The notes beneath the pieces were generated by a model. That model ran no database searches. It was not told where the DNA came from and saw only the letters and a program-made list of their open reading frames with translations. Shown in pieces: positions 58,583-64,000 of a stretch of 64,000 nucleotides of DNA (the first letter of the stretch is position 1; each line of letters begins with the position of its first letter). Source of the stretch: CAWJAP01 sp963834365 (GTDB lineage Bacteria; Acidobacteriota; Vicinamibacteria; Vicinamibacterales; Vicinamibacteraceae); contig CAWIBS010000033.1 of the NCBI GenBank assembly GCA_963834365.1, positions 186,001 to 250,000 on the forward strand. Direction: 5' to 3'. Both the position numbers and the translations under genes were made by a program.

Positions 58583-58936
58583 CTAGACGATCTTCATCCG
58601 GCCGGAGAATCCCTCGTCGTATCCATGAAAGTGCGTGATCGTCTCTTCGGGATACTGCCAGCAGTAGTAGCCCTCGCCGTTGTCGAAGTCCACGAGCCAG
58701 AGTCCTTTGGCTTCGAGCTGCAGATCGTTGATGCGGGACGCCCACCGGGCGACGATCCCGTTCAGCTGCTCCGACAACTCCTCGTGCCGCGGGTGCGATT
58801 CGCCATGTCGGTGCAACTCGCGTGAGACGTCTTCGGCCTCCCGAACTGCTTCGGCGGTCACGAGCTTGACGGAAGGCAGGAGACGGTTCGCTTCGTCGAG
58901 GGAGAACTGGCGGCGCTCGGTCCGGGAAGCTGGCAT
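58583..58936 (-). CDS. DUF2203 family protein
   Basis: 117 aa from the ATG at 58936. Family signatures: RRQFSLDEANRLLPSVKLVT at the start, IVARWASRINDLQLEAKGLW and VDFDNGEGYYCWQYPEETIT, HFHGYDEGFSGRMKI at the end. Predicted long helical hairpin plus small beta part. Function unknown. Divergent from the cupredoxin-like gene with a shared -10-like sequence. Confidence 0.88.
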   Translation of the reverse strand: MPASRTERRQFSLDEANRLLPSVKLVTAEAVREAEDVSRELHRHGESHPRHEELSEQLNGIVARWASRINDLQLEAKGLWLVDFDNGEGYYCWQYPEETITHFHGYDEGFSGRMKIV

Positions 58937-58943
58937 GGCGGGA

Positions 58944-58951
58944 ATTATAAT
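58944..58951. promoter_or_regulatory. bidirectional -10 candidate (ATTATAAT)
   Basis: Reads TATAAT on plus (58946-58951) and TATAAT on minus (58949-58944), a perfect consensus in both directions. On minus it lies 7 nt from the DUF2203 ATG (58936), giving a leaderless transcript. On plus it overlaps the ATG at 58950, which would shift the cupredoxin-like start to the GTG at 58989. Confidence 0.45.
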
Positions 58952-59417
58952 GACGCTTCCGTCCCGGAGCGATGCGACATTGGCTGGCGTGATCACCGAT
59001 TCCTCGTGGCGCTGGTATGCTCCCCGGCGCTGGCGCAAGGCGTGTCTGGCGACCCTGGTGCTGACGATCTCCTCGTGCGGTGGCGGCGGTGGTGGCACGC
59101 CAACCACGCCGACCCAGCCGCCGACCGGGACGCCGGGCCTGACCGTGACGATCACCTCGATGGGGGCGAGTCCCCGGGCGCTGACGGTTGCGGTGGGCGC
59201 GCGCGTGCTGTTCATCAACAACGATGCCCGGCCGCACGAGATGACCTCGGATCCGCACCCGACGCACGAGGACTGCCCCGAGTTGAACCAGGTCGGATTT
59301 CTGAACCCGGGCCAACAGCGCGAGAGCGGAAACCTCGTGATGGCCCGGACCTGTGGATTCCACGATCACATCAACCCCGAAGCGCCGTCATTGATCGGCT
59401 CCATCAGTATTCGCTGA
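58950..59417 (+). CDS. cupredoxin-like lipoprotein
   Basis: 155 aa from ATG 58950, or 142 aa from GTG 58989 if the TATAAT there is a promoter. Lipoprotein signal (KACLATLVLTISSCGGG), a Gly/Pro/Thr linker, then a plastocyanin-like domain: VTITSMGASPRALTVAVGAR, the His in FINNDARPHEMTSDPHPTHE and the Cys/His ligands in MARTCGFHDH. This is the type-1 copper layout, although the Met ligand is not obvious. Its ligand region closely resembles the tail of the next gene's product. Confidence 0.78.
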   Translation: MTLPSRSDATLAGVITDSSWRWYAPRRWRKACLATLVLTISSCGGGGGGTPTTPTQPPTGTPGLTVTITSMGASPRALTVAVGARVLFINNDARPHEMTSDPHPTHEDCPELNQVGFLNPGQQRESGNLVMARTCGFHDHINPEAPSLIGSISIR

Positions 59418-59485
59418 CGTTCACGCGCGAGCGTGCAGTTCGGCGCGGCCTCACTATTCCGTAACCACGGCACACGAATCCGAAC

Positions 59486-62400
59486 GTGCGATTCCTCAAT
59501 CCCTTCGCCGGCGGTCTTCGAATCCACGGCTTTCGCGAGTCCCCATTGACGCCGGAACTGGTCCGGGATCTGCAAAGCCGAGCCGGCGTGAAGCGTCTCG
59601 TCATCCTCCTGCTTCCGCTGGCGGGTTGTTCGATGGCGCCCGCCGGCGAGCGGCCAGCTGCTTTCGCGCCCGCAGTCGCCGCGCCGGTGGCGACCCATGC
59701 CCATCGCCACGGCGCCTCGCAGGAGAGCGCGCACGCCATGCCACGGGCGGCAGCGCAGCCGCGGGTCCGGACGGCCCAGGTCCCGCTGGTCTTCGAGGCG
59801 GACAGCCTCTCGTCCTCGCAGGAATCCCGCTTCATCGCGCGGACGCCACGCTACGCGGTGCGTGTGTCGTCGAGCGGAGCCGAGATCGCGCTGCGCCCCG
59901 GATCGCCTGCGCACGCCGCCGAGCCGATCACGATGCGGTTCGCGGGCGCAAGCCCGGGCATCCGTCGCGTCGAGGCCGATCGCGCCGGGGGTACGGTCAG
60001 CTACTTCCACGGCAACGATCCCGAGGCGTGGCGGACCGGCATCCCGACCTTCAGCCGCGTCCGCTTCAAGGACGTCTATCCGGGCGTCGACGTCGCGGTA
60101 CTACGGCACGGACCGCGAGATCGAGTACGACCTCATCGTCGCGCCTGGCGCGCACCCGGGTGACATCGCGATCGCGTTCGACGGGGCCAGCGCCGTGCGC
60201 GTGGCTGCCGATGGCAGCCTGAGCATCGATGCGGGCCGCGAGACCCTGACGCTTCGTCGTCCGGTCGCACATCAGACGGACGGCCGTACGCGCACGCCGA
60301 TCGCCAGCCGCTACGAGCTCGTGGACGCGACGAGGGTCCGCATCGCCGTCGGCGCCTACGACACGACGCAGACGCTGGTCATCGATCCGATTCTCACCTA
60401 CTCGATGCTCGTCGGCGGGCAGGGCGTCGATGAAGCCAGCGCGGTCGCCGTGGACGCCGCGGGGCACGTGTATCTCGCCGGCACGACCGCGTCTCCGAAC
60501 TTCCCCGGCGCGACGGGCGCCGGCGGCGCGTTCGACGTGTTCGTGACCAAGCTCGATCGGCGCGGCACGTCGGTGCTGTTCTCGGCCTATGTCGGCGGTG
60601 CCGGCGCCGACGAGGCGCGCGATCTGGCGATCGACGCGCAGGGACACGCCTACGTCGTGGGCATCACGCAGTCGGGCAACTTCCCGACGCGATTGCCGCG
60701 GCAGGCGGCGCACGCGGGCGGCATCGACGGCTTTCTCTTCAAGTTATCCACGACCGGGGCCGGGCTGCGTCTACTCGACCTACTTCGGCGGCACGGATAC
60801 CGACGAAGCCAACACCGTCGCCATCGACGCGCAGAGGAACGCCTACATCGGCGGATTGACCCGCTCGGCCGGGCTGCCGGTCTTGAATGCGCGGCAGGCG
60901 GGCTTGGGCGGCGTCCTCGACGGATTCGTCGCCCGCTTCGACCCGGCCGGGGCGCTGCTCTATTCGACCTTCCACGGCGGGTCGGGCAGCGACACCGTCA
61001 CCGCCCTCGGCGTCGACACCGCCGGCAATGCCACCGTGACGGGGAGCACGACGTCGACCGATTTCCCCCTGCTCGCCCAGTCGTTCGGGGGGAACGCCGG
61101 CCGCGTCGATGCGTTCATCTCCCGATTCTCGACCACCGGCACGTTCATCTTTTCGACCTACTTCGGCGCCGACGGCGCCGACATCGGCCAGGGGGTCGCC
61201 GTCTCCGCCGCCGGCTACTCGTACATCGTCGGCACGACCGCCTCGGCGCTGCTGCCCACGGTCAACGCCATCCAGCCCATGTCTGGCGGATCGCTCGATG
61301 CCTTCCTGCTCGCGGTGTCCCCCGGTGGAGCGATTGCGTTCGCGACCTACTACGGCGGGGCGCGCAGCGAACGGGGCCGCGCGATTGCGCTCGACGAGGC
61401 GGGTCGCCTGGTGGTCGCCGGCCAGACCATGTCGGCCAACCTGCCGGTGGTGCGGGCGGCGCAGCCGGCCAGCGGGGGCAACCGCGACGCCTTCGTGCTG
61501 CAGCTCGACCCGCCCCATTCGGCCGTCACTTACGCCACCTACCTCGGTGGCAGCAACAACGACGAGGGCATGGGGGTGGCGATTGACGCCGTCGGTCGGG
61601 TTTTCGTCGCCGGAGCCTCGTCCTATCCCGTGTCGGGCGCGCAGGGTTCGTCCGACGCGTTCGTCTACGGACTCTCGAGCGGCAACGATCTCGTGGACAG
61701 CGACGGCGACGGCATGACCGACGCCTGGGAGACGCAATACGGCCTGGACCCGGCAGCCAACGACGCGGCCCTCGACCCCGATGGCGACGGCGTCACCAAC
61801 CTGCAGGAGCTCGCCAACAACACACATCCGCAGGGCTTCTTCACCCGCTATCTCGCCGAGGGCGCGACCGGGACGTTCTTCGACAGTCGGGTGGCGCTGT
61901 TCAACCCGGGCGCGTCGCTGGCGACGGTCCTGCTCCGCTACCAGCGGGAGAACAATCCGGAGCTGCAGCAGCTGGTCGCGCTGCCCGCCCACTCGCGCGC
62001 GACGATCAACCCCGAGGCTTTCCCCGGACTCGAAGCCACGTCGTTCTCCACGGTCATCGAAAGCGACCAGGCGGTCGTGGTCGATCGAACGATGACCTGG
62101 GACGGCAGCGGGATCGGCAGCCACGCCGAGACCTCGATCGAGCAGGTGTCGAACGTCTGGTATCTCGCGGAAGGCGCAACCGGGGGTGGATTCGACCTCT
62201 ACTATCTGTTGCAGAACCCCAACGCCGCGCCGGCCAGCGTCACGATCACGTACCTGCGAGCGTTCGGGGACCCGCTGACGAAGAACTACGTCGTGAACCC
62301 GCGCAGCCGGCTCACGATCAACGTCGACAACGAGCGCTTCGGCCCGACCAACGCGACGCTGCTCTCGGAGACGGATGTCTCGGCGCAGATTGTCTCGACG

Positions 62401-63478
62401 ACCGTCCCGATCCTGGTCGAGCGGGCGATGTACATGACGGCCGGTGGCCGTCTGTTCGCGGCGGGCCACAGCAGCGCGGGCATCACGACGCAGGCGACCA
62501 GCTGGTTTCTGGCCGAAGGGGCGTCGGGTTCGTACTTCGATCTGTTCATCCTGCTCGCCAATCCCAACACGACGCCCACGACCGTGGAGATCGCGTACCT
62601 GCTGATTAGCGGCGAGACCATCACGCGGCACTACGCGCTGCCGGCCCAGAGCCGCCGCACGGTGTACGTCGATGTCGAGCCAGGGCTCGAGGACGTCGCG
62701 ACCTCGGCGGTCGTGCGCTCACTCGACAGCGCCGTGCCGATTGTCGTCGAGCGGGCGATGTGGTGGCCCGGAGGGAACTGGACCGAAGCCCACAACAGCG
62801 CCGGCGCGCTGGTCACGTCGCCACGGTGGGCGCTCGCCGAGGGCGAGTTCGGCGGGACGCGAGCCCACCAGACCTACGTGCTGCTCGCCAACACGTCGCC
62901 CTTCCCCGGGACCGTGCGCGTCACGCTCTTCTTCGAGGATCAGGGCGAACCGTTCGTCACGGAATACACGGTGGCGGCGCGGAGCCGCTACAACGTCGAT
63001 CTGCGCCAATACCATCGCCCAGGGCCGGCGCTTCTCGGTCCTCGTCGAGGGGCTGGGCGCCACGCCGCCACAACTGGTCGTCGAACGGGCGATGTACTCG
63101 AACGCCGGCGCGTCGATCTGGGCCGCCGGCACCAACGCCCTCGGCACGCCGCTCTTCGCCCCGAACACCTTCCTGGTGACTGCCAATGGCGTGTTCCCGA
63201 AGGTGCTCGTCGTCGATGAAGGGACCCGGGTCACGATCCTGAACCAGGATCCGAACTCGGTGGTGACCGACGACTGTGCAGCCGGCGGACACGACATCTC
63301 CGACGACCCGCACCCGACGCATGGCGACAACCCCGAGTTCGGGATTGGACGGCTCGACTTCGGCCAGTCGCGCCAAACCTCGAACCTCGTGACCACCGGG
63401 TCGTTCGGCGTCCACGATCACTGCCACGGCCAGGACGAGAAGTGGAAGGCCCGCGTGATCGTCCGCCCTCTGCCATAG
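59486..63478 (+). pseudogene. SBBP-repeat propeller protein with repeated beta domains and cupredoxin-like tail; three +1 frame breaks
   Basis: About 1,330 aa when corrected; exported (LVILLLPLAGCSM, lipobox-like). After an N-terminal domain (VSYFHGNDPEAWRTGIPTFS) the frame steps near 60100 to YYGTDREIEYDLIVAPGAHP, near 60765 to YSTYFGGTDTDEANTVAIDA and near 63015 to GRRFSVLVEGLGATPPQLVV. Content: SBBP propeller blades; a DSDGDGMTDAWETQYGLDP calcium-type linker; four repeats starting YLAEGATG/FLAEGASG/ALAEGEFG; and a C-terminal HDISDDPHPTHGDNPEFG to FGVHDHCHGQDEKWKARVIV that matches the adjacent cupredoxin-like lipoprotein but lacks its cysteine. Probably a surface-exposed protein; the ligand is unknown. 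Confidence 0.8.
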
Positions 63479-63580
63479 CAGGGATCCAGGCATCAGGGAT
63501 GTTCCAGTCCGGAGCTCGCGTCCGGAGTCTGATTCCTGAGGCCCGATCCCTGGTCCCGGCTCATCCCTGTCCCTGCTCAC
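63479..63580. repeat. short repeats before the MutS-like gene
   Basis: Units such as GGATCCAGGCATCAGGGAT, TCCGGAGCTCGCGTCCGGAG, CCGATCCCTGGTCCC and ATCCCTGTCCCTG form a loosely heptameric, partly inverted stretch. No gene is seen. Confidence 0.4.
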
Positions 63581-63581
63581 G

Positions 63582-63587
63582 TATCAT
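63582..63587 (+). promoter_or_regulatory. candidate -10 for the MutS-like gene
   Basis: TATCAT ends 5 nt before the GTG at 63593. If used, transcription would begin at or next to the start codon. Confidence 0.3.
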
Positions 63588-63592
63588 CTGGT

Positions 63593-64000
63593 GTGCTCTC
63601 CCCTTACGGCGCGCGTGAAGCACGCTTCACCGCCGACGCGCGATCAGCGGCTCGCGTTTCCGTCCGTTTTTCCAGCGCGCGGCTGGCCATCGCCGCAACG
63701 ACGGCGCTCCTCGCGATTGCCTGGCTGAGCGACCCGACTCGCACCTGGGCGGGGCCGGCGGTCGCCGCGACCGTGGCCGCGTTCCTGGTGCTCGTCATCC
63801 GGCACGACCGGGTCGAGCAGCGGCGCGACGTGGCTGCCGCTTTGGCGACGGTCAATCGCGACGCCCAGCGGCGCCTCGACCGCGACTGGTCGGCCATGCC
63901 GGCCACGTGGCAGGTGGACGGCATCGACGATCACCCGTACGCCGGCGACCTCAATCTGTTCGGACACGCGTCGCTCAGCGGAATCCTCGGTCCGGTGCAG
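63593..64000 (+). CDS. membrane-anchored MutS-like protein (partial, N-terminus)
   Basis: 136 codons to the right edge. After a basic start come two hydrophobic helices (LAIAATTALLAIAWLS and AGPAVAATVAAFLVLVI), then a helical HDRVEQRRDVAAALATVNRD and HPYAGDLNLFGHASLSGIL. The last motif, HPY-GDLxLFG, is characteristic of MutS family proteins with N-terminal membrane helices that lack the mismatch-recognition domain. The ATPase part lies outside the window. Family call based on this motif only. Confidence 0.65.
   Translation, partial: MLSPYGAREARFTADARSAARVSVRFSSARLAIAATTALLAIAWLSDPTRTWAGPAVAATVAAFLVLVIRHDRVEQRRDVAAALATVNRDAQRRLDRDWSAMPATWQVDGIDDHPYAGDLNLFGHASLSGILGPVQ

Noticed and set aside
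58376..58825. Plus-strand frame encoding LERLERLER repeats
   Set aside because: The repeat is the translation of a 9-bp minisatellite; flanks are antisense to IclR and DUF2203 and lack coding character.
60739..62631. 630-codon minus-strand frame opposite the SBBP protein
   Set aside because: No recognisable motif, and the plus strand carries repeated domains in the same interval.

Overview
The window is about 64 kb of GC-rich bacterial chromosome with short intergenic gaps. Gene content suggests Acidobacteriota, probably a Vicinamibacteria-like lineage: an Oar-type TonB-dependent receptor with an N-terminal carboxypeptidase-regulatory-like domain, a membrane-anchored MutS-like protein, SBBP propeller proteins, a TPM/LemA cluster and HAE1-type RND efflux. 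This assignment is inference from family composition; no rRNA or other phylogenetic marker is present. I see no prophage, insertion sequence, CRISPR array or tRNA.

Layout. 1-4 kb (minus): central sugar metabolism, pgi > zwf > pgl (pgl runs off the left edge). 4-9.5 kb: stand-alone LigD-type phosphoesterase, cysteine desulfurase, QueD, a PHP-domain exoprotein, Trm112-like and HIT proteins. 9.5-24.6 kb: TonB-dependent receptor, hutI, a TPR lipoprotein, a double VOC protein, hutU on the minus strand, and an RND adaptor/transporter pair. 24.7-33.7 kb: S1-type protease with a small partner, a DUF3500 protein, a glucosylglycerate cluster (GH13_18 phosphorylase, HAD phosphatase, GpgS), a secreted unknown and a YvcK/CofD-like protein. 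33.7-41.7 kb (plus): a tightly overlapping run of nucleotidyltransferase-like, TPM, LemA, glycosyltransferase-like membrane protein, DinB, polytopic membrane protein and YheT-like hydrolase. 41.7-51.5 kb: DUF72, lone ABC ATPase, RRM protein, EEP nuclease, SPFH protein, a 59-aa ribbon-helix-helix protein, and a minus-strand run of ECF sigma > anti-sigma > TlpA > small protein > acyl desaturase. 51.8-64 kb: a gluzincin/propeller/barrel outer-membrane protein, hotdog thioesterase, double retropepsin, ferredoxin, IclR regulator, DUF2203, cupredoxin-like lipoprotein, a large SBBP propeller protein with a cupredoxin-like tail, and the start of a membrane MutS-like protein.

Two features cut across the window. 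First, about a dozen genes, mostly between 10.3 and 33.6 kb plus the SBBP gene near 60-63 kb, are split by single-base frame shifts, nearly all +1 and in G/C context. Motifs remain intact on both sides, so I read these as consensus or assembly errors rather than decay. They are typed as pseudogene only because the frame is broken as given. Second, many intergenic gaps hold degenerate heptamer tracts (CTACGGG-like, GGTCTTT-like, AAGTACG-like) or palindromes built on CTGAAG/CTTCAG, often as inverted pairs where terminators would be expected. Several genes also have a -10-like hexamer only 5-10 nt before the start codon, suggesting leaderless transcription.
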